A model generated the notes under the pieces. The model was not told the origin of the DNA and ran no database searches. It was given only the letters and a program-made list of their open reading frames with translations. Below are positions 25,555 through 34,358 of a DNA stretch of 64,000 nucleotides, in pieces. The DNA comes from Flavobacterium frigoris PS1 (GTDB lineage: Bacteria > Bacteroidota > Bacteroidia > Flavobacteriales > Flavobacteriaceae). The stretch covers positions 186,001 to 250,000 of the forward strand of contig NZ_AHKF01000010.1 of the NCBI RefSeq assembly GCF_000252125.1, written 5' to 3'. Position 1 is the first letter of the stretch; each line of letters starts with the position of its first letter. The position numbers and the translations under genes are program-made.

Positions 25555-26844
25555 ATGCCAAAATTTCTCGTAAGCCTACTATTTATATGCATGACTTCTG
25601 TGCTTTGGAGTCAGTCTTCCCAACAAGAAAAATTAGAACAGCGTAAAGCCGAAATCCAAAAAGAAATTAGGGATAATGAGAAGTTATTACTTTCCGTTAA
25701 GTCTAAGGAAAAGTCGGCGATGAATGTGTTTATGATTCAAAAAAACAAGATTAGACTGAAAGAAATCTTAATTAATACTACTGAAAAGCAAGCTAAATAT
25801 TTAGCCAATGACATGTATATTAATCAGATGAAAATCAACAAGCTTAATAAGGAATTGGCCGTACTTAAGGAAGATTATGCAAAGATGATTGTGAAGTCTT
25901 ATAAAAGCCGTTCAGAACAAAGCCGCGCGATGTTTATATTGTCATCAGATAATTTTCTGCAGGCTTATAAAAGAGCGCAATACTTAAAGCAATACACTAG
26001 TTTTAGAAAAAATCAGGGAGAAGAAATAAAATCAAAATCAGTTGAACTTGTAAATTATAACAACAAGTTAAAAGCTCAAAAAATTGCAAAACAAAAATTG
26101 ATTGTCGAAAACGAGAAAGAAAGAGTCAGTTTAGTAAAGGAAAAAGAAGAGCAAGAAAAACTGGTAAATTCGATTAAGAAAGACAAAAACAGAATTGTAT
26201 CTGATATCAGGAAAAAACAAAGAGAGTCAAAAACTATTGATAAGCAAATCGATCGCTTGATTCGTGAAGCTATTGCTGAGGCAAATAGAAAAGCGGCATT
26301 AGAGAAAGCGAGAGCTAAGGCTCTGGCAAATAATTCCAAGGCAAGTCCAAAGGAAGTTGCTGCTGCGGTTGCCAAAGAACCAGTGTCATCATCAAGAATT
26401 GAATTGACACCTGAAGCAAAATTAATAGCAGATAACTTTAGAGCAAATAGAGGTAGCCTACCTTGGCCAGTTGAAAAAGGATTTATTTCATTAGGATACG
26501 GAGATCAAGCCCATCCTATTTATAATACTTTGGTGATTCATAATAGTGGAGTAGAAATCACTACCAATGAAGGTGCTTCGGCAAGAGCCGTATTTGGTGG
26601 GGAAGTGGCCAGTGTCATGATTTTATCTCCAGTTAATAAAGCAGTGATGATCCAGCACGGAGATTACTTTACAATTTATCAAAACTTAAGTTCCGTATCT
26701 GTTAATAAAGGAGATAAGGTAAGTATAAAACAGACTTTGGGAAGAGTGAGAACTAACGGTGATACCGGTAAGACGGTAATTAAATTTTTGCTGTTGCAAA
26801 ACACCTCTTACACTAATCCACAAGGGTGGTTGAGCAATAAATAA
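25555..26844 (+). CDS. EnvC-like murein hydrolase activator with degenerate LytM domain
   Basis: EnvC proteins activate cell-wall amidases at division under control of FtsEX. The 429 residues show a signal peptide (ends near residue 19), a long charged coiled coil (about 20-260), an Ala/Lys-rich linker, and a C-terminal LytM/M23 domain from about 302. All metal and catalytic positions of M23 peptidases are replaced: Asn330 and Glu334 for HxxxD, Asn377 for the HLS His, and IKF (409-411) for HxH. It therefore should not cut peptidoglycan itself. The ATG at 25555 is chosen; the upstream TTG would lie in a -7 box. Confidence 0.88.
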   Translation: MPKFLVSLLFICMTSVLWSQSSQQEKLEQRKAEIQKEIRDNEKLLLSVKSKEKSAMNVFMIQKNKIRLKEILINTTEKQAKYLANDMYINQMKINKLNKELAVLKEDYAKMIVKSYKSRSEQSRAMFILSSDNFLQAYKRAQYLKQYTSFRKNQGEEIKSKSVELVNYNNKLKAQKIAKQKLIVENEKERVSLVKEKEEQEKLVNSIKKDKNRIVSDIRKKQRESKTIDKQIDRLIREAIAEANRKAALEKARAKALANNSKASPKEVAAAVAKEPVSSSRIELTPEAKLIADNFRANRGSLPWPVEKGFISLGYGDQAHPIYNTLVIHNSGVEITTNEGASARAVFGGEVASVMILSPVNKAVMIQHGDYFTIYQNLSSVSVNKGDKVSIKQTLGRVRTNGDTGKTVIKFLLLQNTSYTNPQGWLSNK

Positions 26845-26868
26845 CAGCTCAGCTATTTTCTATAAAAA

Positions 26869-26918
26869 GAAACAGCCTGGTTTCATTCAGTCGAATGAAA
26901 CCAGGCTGTTTCTTTTTT
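26869..26918. terminator. Strong bidirectional terminator
   Basis: A perfect 20-bp stem (26869-26888 with 26893-26912) and 4-base loop, followed by a T-run on the plus strand. It separates the envC operon from the convergent deacetylase gene. Confidence 0.92.
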
Positions 26919-27009
26919 GGATTCTATTTAGAGGTAATATCAAATAGCAATGTGTTCTGTTTTTTTAAACAAACAGTTGCTGATTTCTACAAGGAATTAA
27001 TTTACTAAT

Positions 27010-27867
27010 CTATTTATCAAAAGACGATTCAATAGAACGCATCATTCCCTCAGTTGACCAAGTACCAGAAACGATTATACGCCTAATGGTATAAAGGGGA
27101 TCAATAGAATCTCTCTTGGTTGACAAGATAAACGCCATATCATAGCCACTTTCTTTTATTTTAGGAATAGCTTCTTTGTTCCATAAGCCAAAAGGATAAG
27201 CAAAGTAGGTAACTGGTTTTCCCGTGATGTCTTCCAGTTTTTTCTTTGGTTTAACCAATTGTGTATTCCAATCGTCGCCAGTATACTTAGTGACCATATG
27301 ATGATCCCAAGTATGCGCTGCGACAACATGCCCATCGTCTGATAATTTTTTAATTTCATCAGATGTCAAATAATTAGGTCGGTTGATAGAAACCGTCATA
27401 ACAAAGAAAACCCCTTTGAAACCGTATTTGTTCATTTCGGCAGCTCCAATGCTGAATTGTTCCCCACGTGTATCGTCAAAAGTAATCATGACTGGTTTTT
27501 CAGGTAATGGCGCGTCATGCACAAGATATTCGTACAATTGATCTGGTAAGATGGAGTGATAACCAGCATCAGACAGCGCTTTCATTTGCGTCGCAAAGTT
27601 GGCCGGTTTTACTGAATAGACTTTGGTCATGGGACCAGCACTAGCATCAAAATTCTTAATATTGTGGTAGCACAAAATAGGTACTTCTTTTTTTGCAAGA
27701 ATGGCTGCTGCATCATTGGTCACTTTTTGTACTTCAGTTTCCTTTGCAACAGCATTTACCAAAGTTGTTTTCTGCGGAGCATCTTCTTTGCTTGTTTCCT
27801 CCGCTTTTGATTGGCAGCCTTCTAAAATGACAAGTCCTAAAATCAGACAGGCAATATAATTTTTCAT
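27010..27867 (-). CDS. Polysaccharide deacetylase (NodB, CE4) lipoprotein
   Basis: CE4 enzymes remove N- or O-acetyl groups from polysaccharides such as peptidoglycan or exopolysaccharide. The 285-residue protein has a lipobox ending LEGC (Cys18), a linker, and the NodB domain from about 60: TFDD at 129-132 (base and metal Asp), the His185-x3-His189 metal pair, and AYPFGLWN further on. The fold and motif set are of the PgaB/YadE kind, with conserved CYHNI near 66-70. It is 10 bases downstream of the TIM-barrel-like lipoprotein gene, so the two are probably one operon. Confidence 0.9.
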   Translation of the reverse strand: MKNYIACLILGLVILEGCQSKAEETSKEDAPQKTTLVNAVAKETEVQKVTNDAAAILAKKEVPILCYHNIKNFDASAGPMTKVYSVKPANFATQMKALSDAGYHSILPDQLYEYLVHDAPLPEKPVMITFDDTRGEQFSIGAAEMNKYGFKGVFFVMTVSINRPNYLTSDEIKKLSDDGHVVAAHTWDHHMVTKYTGDDWNTQLVKPKKKLEDITGKPVTYFAYPFGLWNKEAIPKIKESGYDMAFILSTKRDSIDPLYTIRRIIVSGTWSTEGMMRSIESSFDK

Positions 27868-27877
27868 TGTACTGTTT

Positions 27878-28903
27878 TTATTGAAATTGAATGTAGCTTG
27901 GTTTTGGTGTGAATTTTAACAATTCTTCCGGAGTATACATTTTTGAATTGTTCCAATTGTCATTTTTGTAAAACAATTTAAAACCAGTAAACTGTACCGG
28001 CTCTCTATAAATATAAGTCAGATAGGTTGATCTTTTTAAGACTCTGCTCCCAAAACCATCCATATCCATCACTACCTGAACCTCAGGAAGCGTTTTTATT
28101 CTCTTATAGTCAGTTACCATTCCTTGAGTGAAACGGTGTACAACAAGAACTTTAGGCGTCAGTTTGTTTTCGCGAACAACCTTAGCTAGAATATCAATAG
28201 CGTCATTTATATCATCGGCTGTAAAACTACCAATTTTAGTTCCAGGAACATGACCGTTTTTTAGTGAAAACTCAGGGTCAATTCCTAGATGAACATTGGG
28301 TAAGGAAAGGTATTTTACCAATTCGCTTACTTCGGCCTTTACGGTGCTGTGTCCCACTTGGATGTCTAAAAACACTAAAGCATCTATGGGTTTAGCCCAA
28401 CTTATTATGGTGTCTATTTGTTTGAACGGCATGCGCATGCGATACATGTTTGCGCTTCCTGGCGATCCTTGAGCCGTAACGGCTATGTAATGCAATGCCG
28501 GAATCGCTTTTACCGTAGAATCGGCTGCGTTCCATTTGGCAACCTCTCCTTGCAATTTTGCTATCATTTGGGCTCTTGGAATTTCACCTAAAATCCCCAT
28601 TCTTGTGGAATATAAATTTCCGTAAAAGGCAATGATTCTATTGTAAGGCAATAGCGCTCCGGGTAAAGGATATGGCGTTTTAACGGGCCACCTTCCAGTA
28701 GTATCGTTGTTGCTTAGCGCAATCATTCTTTTATTATAGTCTAAAGTGTCTATCGTAGATTGCACCTTTTTCTTTACAGAATCTATCTTTACTTCTGTAA
28801 TTTTTTCATTTCCTTTTACTTCATCGGCAGCTTTACCTTGATTGCAACTAGAAACTAAAATTAATTGGGTAAAAATAAGGAAGATAATTGCTGTCTTTTT
28901 CAT
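27878..28903 (-). CDS. Conserved lipoprotein of unknown function, TIM-barrel-like
   Basis: This 341-residue protein has a lipobox LVSSC (Cys20). The mature part alternates strands and helices with GIDPEFSL, VLVVHRFTQGMV and VVMDMDGFGS near strand ends, as in TIM-barrel glycosidases. I do not recognise a glycoside hydrolase family. Asp and Glu in GIDPEF and Asp in MDMDGFG are candidate active-site residues. It is the first gene of a two-gene operon with the deacetylase, which points to glycan metabolism. A good promoter and an inverted repeat lie just upstream. Confidence 0.6.
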   Translation of the reverse strand: MKKTAIIFLIFTQLILVSSCNQGKAADEVKGNEKITEVKIDSVKKKVQSTIDTLDYNKRMIALSNNDTTGRWPVKTPYPLPGALLPYNRIIAFYGNLYSTRMGILGEIPRAQMIAKLQGEVAKWNAADSTVKAIPALHYIAVTAQGSPGSANMYRMRMPFKQIDTIISWAKPIDALVFLDIQVGHSTVKAEVSELVKYLSLPNVHLGIDPEFSLKNGHVPGTKIGSFTADDINDAIDILAKVVRENKLTPKVLVVHRFTQGMVTDYKRIKTLPEVQVVMDMDGFGSRVLKRSTYLTYIYREPVQFTGFKLFYKNDNWNNSKMYTPEELLKFTPKPSYIQFQ

Positions 28904-28929
28904 AAAATAAATATAGAGGTTTAATACTG

Positions 28930-28961
28930 CAAATGTAAAGTATTTTAGGACCTAAGAGCAA
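28930..28961 (-). promoter_or_regulatory. Promoter of the lipoprotein-deacetylase operon
   Basis: On the minus strand TTG (28959-28961), a 21-base spacer and TACATTTG (28930-28937) match the consensus, 26 bases upstream of the ATG. Confidence 0.6.
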
Positions 28962-29237
28962 TTATATACGATGATCTTAGGTTTGGAATTTATATAATTC
29001 ACGGATCCGAATGTAGCATTTCCGTTATTTAAATATTCTATCAGAATTGGATTATAATATCAGTTTTGCGTGCAATTAATTTTTGGAATCGTAATCGAGA
29101 GTAAGCGCGAAAGTTTCTTTTGTTGTATTAAGCCAATACTTTCTACTAATTTTTCCTTGTCGAATTTTAAAAAAATATGTAGTTAATATACAATAAATAC
29201 CTTTAGAAATGGCGGTATTTGTTGTATTATAAAGTAG
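28962..29237. other. Intergenic region upstream of the lipoprotein gene
   Basis: No gene is seen. ACCTAAGA (28950-28957) and TCTTAGGT (28975-28982) form an 8-base inverted repeat with a 17-base spacer that straddles the -33 element, a possible operator. The rest is AT-rich without clear structure. Confidence 0.4.
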
Positions 29238-29309
29238 TAGCCCTGCTAGGAATCGAACCTAGATCAAAAGTTTAGGAAACTCCCATTCTATCCGTTGAAC
29301 TACAGGGCT
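29238..29309 (-). tRNA. tRNA-Arg (anticodon CCT)
   Basis: The 72-nt cloverleaf is complete: 7-bp acceptor AGCCCTG/CAGGGCT, D arm, anticodon loop TTCCTAA with anticodon CCT (reads AGG), T arm CTAGG-TTCGATT-CCTAG, discriminator A. The 3' CCA is not encoded. Confidence 0.95.
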
Positions 29310-29551
29310 GTAAATTAGAAAAAGCTGTCATTAAAATTGCATCAGTAGGAAGGATTAAATATAAGGTAACAAATAATCTTCCTCTTCATTTTCCGGGTCT
29401 TTTTGATATTTCAAAGGTATTATATTTCCTTTAACTTTAAAAATGGAGTTTCTGAGAATAGTCCTTTTTATTAAAAACATTTTGGTTTTGTAGCAAGCAA
29501 TTAAAAGGCTAATTTTATAAATAATTTCAATCTTTATTTAAATCTAAGTCC

Positions 29552-31642
29552 TTGAATACAAAAGCACGTTTGGTTTTTAGTCTTTTTATAATCCAATTTT
29601 ACTTTTCCCCAGTTTTTGGACAAGTAAAAAAAGACACGACTTCGCTTGCTGAAATAGTTATAAAAGCGGCTCCTATTCAGGTATCATTGCAAAATTCAGC
29701 TTCTTCTGTGGCAGTGATCCAAAGAACGGATTTGGACAAAAGTGATGGAATAATCCTGACTTCGGTATTGAATAAAATTCCGGGGATTAATATGCAGCAA
29801 GGAAGTTTGAATACCAATCGAATCAGTATTCGCGGAATAGGCGCTCGTTCTCAATATGGAACTAGCAGAATTAAAGCTTACTTTGAAGATATTCCATTGA
29901 CAAATGGGGAAGGAGATACGACTATCGAAGATATCGATCTAGAAACTATTGGCGGAATCGAAATTAGTAAAGGTCCTAACAATACTAGCTTTGGCTCGGG
30001 ACTAGGCGGTGTGATTCATTTGTTTGCTCGAGAAACTTCTAAAAAAAAAACTTTCGCAAAATCGGTGACGACTTATGGTAGTTATGGTTTAATCAAACAA
30101 AGTCTGGGCGCTGGTTATAGTGATGCTAATTCGAATTTGTTTTCTAATTATACACATTTACAAAGTGATGGCTTTCGGGCTAACAGTTCTTATGATCGGA
30201 AGTCGGTTAACGTGCATGCAAAACAAAAATTAGGAGTAAAAGGGAGTTTGTCTTTTTTGGGAATATTTACTCGTCTGAAAGCATTTATTCCAAGTTCTAT
30301 AAATGAAAATGATTTTAGAAATCATCCCGAAAAAGCAGCGAGCACTTGGGCAGCTGCACAAGGGTATGAGTCGTATGACAAATCACTTTTGGGCATAGGA
30401 TACCAACATTTATTTTCTGATAAATGGTCTTTTAAGAGTAGTGTTTTTTCTAATTTCAAAAAAGCGTACGAGCCAAGGCCTTTTAATATTTTGGACGAAA
30501 AAACAAATGGATTAGGTTTTCGATCTTCATTAAATTATAAAGCTAGATTATTTTCATTGCCTTTTGAAGCCAGTGTTGGAACTGAAATTTTAGCGGAGCA
30601 ATATAGATTTTCTCTTTTCGAAAATTTGTATGTATCGCAGCCTGGTCAGGGAAGTATTGCAGGAGCCGAATTTAGCAAGATGAAACAGAATCGGAATTAT
30701 AGTAATTATTTTTTAGAAGTGAATATTGAGCTTGTGAAAAACCTTCATTTAGAAAGTGGCTTGGCTTTAAATACTACAAAATATACACTGGAAGATGTTT
30801 TCCTAGAAAACGGAAAACAATTAGAACAAGGCTATACTTTTGGGAAAGTTTGGTCGCCCAGAGTAGGAATGTCTTATCAGTTAAGCGGCGGAAAAAATAT
30901 ATTTGGCTCTATTAGTAAAGGATTTTCAGTGCCTTTAGTTGCCGAAACGCTCACTCCCGAAGGTCAAATCAATACCGACTTAAAGCCAGAAGTCGGACTT
31001 AATTATGAATTGGGTTTTAAAGGGCATTGGTTAAAATCAAAATTACACACAGAAGTCGTTTTCTATAGCACCCAAATCAGCAATTTATTAGTAGCGCGTC
31101 GTACTGCTGATGATCAGTTTGTGGGGATTAATGCAGGAGAAAGTTCACATCGTGGAATTGAATTCGCCTTTAATTATGCGCTTTTAAAAACGACCAATTT
31201 TGAAATAAGCACTTACTTCTCCGCTTCTTTGAATGACTTTAAATTTAAAGATTTTGTTGATAATGGAATCGATTATTCTGGTAATCGATTGACCGGAGTT
31301 CCCAATCAACAATGGAACGCAGGGATTGACTTGAAAACAGCTAGCGGATTTAGTTTCAATAGCTCTTTTACGAGTATGGGAAAAATCCCTATGAATGATT
31401 CGAATACAAAATACAGCGAGTCCTATTCGCTTTTGGATATCAAAGTAGCTTATAGTTGCACTCTCCTAAAAGTTTTGAAAGCAACAGTAAGCAGCGGAAT
31501 TAATAATGTACTAGATCGCAAGTATGCCGCTAGTATTTTGCCTAATGCTACTGCTTTTGGCAACGCAGCGCCGCGGTATTATTATCCAGGAAGTCCAATC
31601 CAGTTTTATGGCGGGCTTTCCGTTACTTATCTTTTTTTATAA
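29552..31642 (+). CDS. TonB-dependent outer-membrane receptor
   Basis: The 696-residue receptor has a signal peptide ending VFGQ (about residue 24), a TonB-box-like LAEIVI near 31-37, a plug domain (about 45-155, with GINMQQGSLNTNRISIRGIG) and a 22-strand-type barrel to the C-terminus, which ends in aromatic Tyr-Leu-Phe-Leu. There is no N-terminal carboxypeptidase-like domain and no SusD partner, so it is more like siderophore, metal or vitamin receptors. The start is TTG at 29552. A convergent cytochrome c-dehydrogenase pair follows at once, with only 10 bases between stops. Confidence 0.88.
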   Translation: MNTKARLVFSLFIIQFYFSPVFGQVKKDTTSLAEIVIKAAPIQVSLQNSASSVAVIQRTDLDKSDGIILTSVLNKIPGINMQQGSLNTNRISIRGIGARSQYGTSRIKAYFEDIPLTNGEGDTTIEDIDLETIGGIEISKGPNNTSFGSGLGGVIHLFARETSKKKTFAKSVTTYGSYGLIKQSLGAGYSDANSNLFSNYTHLQSDGFRANSSYDRKSVNVHAKQKLGVKGSLSFLGIFTRLKAFIPSSINENDFRNHPEKAASTWAAAQGYESYDKSLLGIGYQHLFSDKWSFKSSVFSNFKKAYEPRPFNILDEKTNGLGFRSSLNYKARLFSLPFEASVGTEILAEQYRFSLFENLYVSQPGQGSIAGAEFSKMKQNRNYSNYFLEVNIELVKNLHLESGLALNTTKYTLEDVFLENGKQLEQGYTFGKVWSPRVGMSYQLSGGKNIFGSISKGFSVPLVAETLTPEGQINTDLKPEVGLNYELGFKGHWLKSKLHTEVVFYSTQISNLLVARRTADDQFVGINAGESSHRGIEFAFNYALLKTTNFEISTYFSASLNDFKFKDFVDNGIDYSGNRLTGVPNQQWNAGIDLKTASGFSFNSSFTSMGKIPMNDSNTKYSESYSLLDIKVAYSCTLLKVLKATVSSGINNVLDRKYAASILPNATAFGNAAPRYYYPGSPIQFYGGLSVTYLFL

Positions 31643-31652
31643 AATAACTTGC

Positions 31653-32123
31653 TTATTGCTTTACGGCTTCAACTTGTTCCAGACTAATTATTTTTGGATT
31701 TTTGTTGCTCCAAGAGTTTCTAATATAATTCATCACATCAGCCACTTCTTGATTTGATAATCCAATGGAAGGCATAGTACTATTAAACTTTTTTCCGTTG
31801 ACCACAATTTCACCGCTTTGCCCAAATTTTATAGCATGAATACTTTGAGTGTTTTTTTTGCTGAGCCAATCAGAACCGTCCAAAGTAGGAAAGTTTTTAG
31901 AATCTCCCTTGCCGCTCGCAAGATGGCATTGCATGCAGAAATCAGCATAAACTTCTTTGCCATTAGCGATGCTTTTTTCTAAGGCAGTCTTTTCCTGATC
32001 GACTTTGGCAACAGCCAGATAATCACTTTCTTTATGTAAAGTAAAGGCTTGAATAGTATTCGAAAAATAGAACGCAGACGAGAGTGAAATGGCGAATCCT
32101 AAAATTAGTTTAGATGTTAACAT
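31653..32123 (-). CDS. Periplasmic c-type cytochrome
   Basis: The 156-residue protein has a signal peptide and one heme c site CMQCH (Cys63, Cys66, His67). Met117 in NSTMPSIG is the likely sixth ligand. It starts 1 base after the stop of the PQQ-type sugar dehydrogenase gene and is therefore its likely electron acceptor, passing electrons toward the oxidase. Confidence 0.92.
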   Translation of the reverse strand: MLTSKLILGFAISLSSAFYFSNTIQAFTLHKESDYLAVAKVDQEKTALEKSIANGKEVYADFCMQCHLASGKGDSKNFPTLDGSDWLSKKNTQSIHAIKFGQSGEIVVNGKKFNSTMPSIGLSNQEVADVMNYIRNSWSNKNPKIISLEQVEAVKQ

Positions 32124-32124
32124 A

Positions 32125-33240
32125 TTAATTGGGGATAATTTTAAGAATTCCTTTTCCTTCTACACCTATGTAAATGTAGCCGTCTGGACCTTGAGCTACA
32201 TTTCGTAAACGCCCAATATCAGTGGCAATTTTTTGTCGCCCAATGATTTTATTTCCGTCTAATTTCACTAATTCTAAGTATTGAAATTTTAGGGAACCTA
32301 CAAGCAAATGTCCTTTCCAGTCAGGATAGCGATCGCTAGTTACAAAAGCCATTCCGCTTGGTGCGATAGAAGGAAGCCAATAGTAAATAGGGTCTTCAAT
32401 TCCCGGTTTTTGCTGTATTTTGCTTATGGTCGTGTTGTCATAATCGATTCCGTAAGTAACAATAGGCCAGCCGTAATTTGCGGCTTTTTTGATAATGTTG
32501 ATTTCATCGCCTCCTTTTGGACCGTGTTCGTGTTCCCAAATGTCTCCTGTAAGAGGGTTCATCGCTAATCCTTGTGGATTTCTGTTACCATAAGTATAAA
32601 TGGCTTCTTTTGCGTTTTCTTGACCTACAAAAGGATTGTCTTTTGGAATACTACCATCGTCATTTAGACGGTATATTTTTCCGTTGTCGCGAGTGATGTC
32701 TTGTGGATTTACAAAATGGTTGCCTCGTTCTCCTGCTGAGAAATAAAGAAATCCCGCTTTATCAAAAACAATTCGAGAACCAAAATGTTGGCCTTTGGTC
32801 GTATTAGGACCTGCTTTGTATAAAGATTCAATCTGTGTCAGTGCTCCGTTTAGCAATTTAGCACGAATGAGTTTGGTGTTTCCGCCCTCGCCTTCTCCCT
32901 CAGTAGAGGCATACGTGATATAAATCCAGCCATTTTTAGCATAGTCAGGATGCACGGCAATATCAAGTAATCCTCCTTGTCCGCGATTGTAAACAGCAGG
33001 AACATTTTTTATTTCTGTTTTCAGCCCATTTTTAATTTGGTTTAGAGTCCCACTTTTTTCGGTAACTAACAAAGTTCCGTCGGGCAGCCAAGTCATTCCC
33101 CAAGGATTTTGAATGTCTGAAGCGACTGTTTCAAAAGTATAACTTATCACTTCATCCTGTATGGGAATATCGTTTGGCTTTTCCTGTGCTTTGCAGCTAA
33201 TAAAAAAAAACAGAAGTAGTATGGGTGTGATTCTTTTCAT
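32125..33240 (-). CDS. PQQ-dependent sugar dehydrogenase (YliI/Asd-like) lipoprotein
   Basis: Enzymes of this soluble glucose dehydrogenase fold oxidise aldoses with PQQ. The 371-residue protein has a lipobox ending FISC (Cys16) and a six-bladed beta-propeller with GTLLVTEKSG, GGLLDIAVHPDY, YGNRNPQGLAMNP and EHEHGPKGGDEINI, the last being a family hallmark. No PQQ synthesis genes lie in the window, so PQQ may come from outside. It is the first gene of a two-gene operon with cytochrome c. Confidence 0.9.
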   Translation of the reverse strand: MKRITPILLLFFFISCKAQEKPNDIPIQDEVISYTFETVASDIQNPWGMTWLPDGTLLVTEKSGTLNQIKNGLKTEIKNVPAVYNRGQGGLLDIAVHPDYAKNGWIYITYASTEGEGEGGNTKLIRAKLLNGALTQIESLYKAGPNTTKGQHFGSRIVFDKAGFLYFSAGERGNHFVNPQDITRDNGKIYRLNDDGSIPKDNPFVGQENAKEAIYTYGNRNPQGLAMNPLTGDIWEHEHGPKGGDEINIIKKAANYGWPIVTYGIDYDNTTISKIQQKPGIEDPIYYWLPSIAPSGMAFVTSDRYPDWKGHLLVGSLKFQYLELVKLDGNKIIGRQKIATDIGRLRNVAQGPDGYIYIGVEGKGILKIIPN

Positions 33241-33660
33241 GATTTTCTTTTTTTAAATCGCTTTTCAATAAATCAAAGTACTCGAAGATAGTAAAAGAAG
33301 CGAAGCGAAACAATCTAATTTAGAAAATCGAGCAGAGCCGTTTGTTAAATCAGAGTTTGTTTCCAATTGGTTTTGGAAGAAAAAATTAGGATTATAGTCA
33401 GTAAAGAAGGTCAGATTTTAAATTGAGTGGATCAGCGTATGACATTTTTTTATCGCGATTCAGATTGAATTGTGCAGAGGGTTTTTGTTTTTTTTGTTTA
33501 TCTTTGCTTCATAAATGTTAAACAAAAGGCTTTGGTGTTTTAAAATATAGCTTTTGAAGCTTGTAGATAGACTTTTGCTTAACATAAAACATTGGTAAAC
33601 AGAAAAAAGAGGGGAGCTAATAGTTAATTATTTAGATCTCTTACATTAAAAGAAAATCAC
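33241..33660. other. Intergenic region between the sugar dehydrogenase and DUF2452 genes
   Basis: No gene is seen. A -7 box TATCTTTG at 33499-33506 points rightward and would give the DUF2452 gene a leader of about 150 bases. No clear box was found for the dehydrogenase. Confidence 0.4.
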
Positions 33661-34080
33661 ATGAAAAGTAAAATACCCGATAATGTTGTCTACTCCGCTG
33701 AGGAAGGATTTAATGCCAATATATTGCCTTACGCTACAAATGTGGGTGCTCCAGTAATTAGAGTTGATGATGTTGTTTCTTGGAAAAGTAGGGGAATTGA
33801 TAATGTAAACAAAGAGCTAGGAAATAAATTCAACGAATTACGAATTCAATATCAAAAGTTGATGGAAGAATACGAATGGAATGAGTTGGTTTATAGTGCT
33901 AAATTTTCATTTGAGCCTGTTATTGGCGAAATCTATCATTTATATAGAGATGCTAATGGGGTAAACTTTCTCTCTTTGATAGGGCCGCAAGAATGGAATA
34001 GAGAACACATTGGTACCTTTAAACTCAATAGTGATAAAAAATGGATACTACTAAAAGCACAGAACTCTGCTATATACTAG
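33661..34080 (+). CDS. DUF2452 domain-containing protein
   Basis: The 139-residue cytoplasmic protein matches DUF2452 closely: PDNVVYSAEE at the start, ILPYATNVGAP (22-32), EYEWNELVYSAKFSFEP and the C-terminal SLIGPQEWN. The role is unknown in the literature I know. It stands alone, transcribed toward the convergent helicase gene. Confidence 0.88.
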   Translation: MKSKIPDNVVYSAEEGFNANILPYATNVGAPVIRVDDVVSWKSRGIDNVNKELGNKFNELRIQYQKLMEEYEWNELVYSAKFSFEPVIGEIYHLYRDANGVNFLSLIGPQEWNREHIGTFKLNSDKKWILLKAQNSAIY

Positions 34081-34358
34081 ATTTAGTTTGTCCTATTCAT
34101 AAAGAGTAGGTAGTACTATTAATTAGTGCTTCATTATAAGAAACGGATTCTAATGTATTTTCTGCGATGGTATCGCAGGTCAAAATATAAACCGTAAATC
34201 GTCAATGAATTGCACATGTATCGAAATTTATTCCACATAATATTGTTTTAATCTAAAGATACGGAATTTTAAAGGAAGTGTGATCTAAGACGTTAATTTT
34301 TTGTGAGTGGAAGTTGGTTTGAAATATTAAAATGAATATTTTGAGATCGAATCATTAT

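Noticed and set aside
34162..34178. Small palindrome CTGCGATGGTATCGCAG after the DUF2452 gene
   Set aside because: A perfect 7-bp stem, but with no T-run on either strand and 82 bases after the stop, so I do not call it a terminator.
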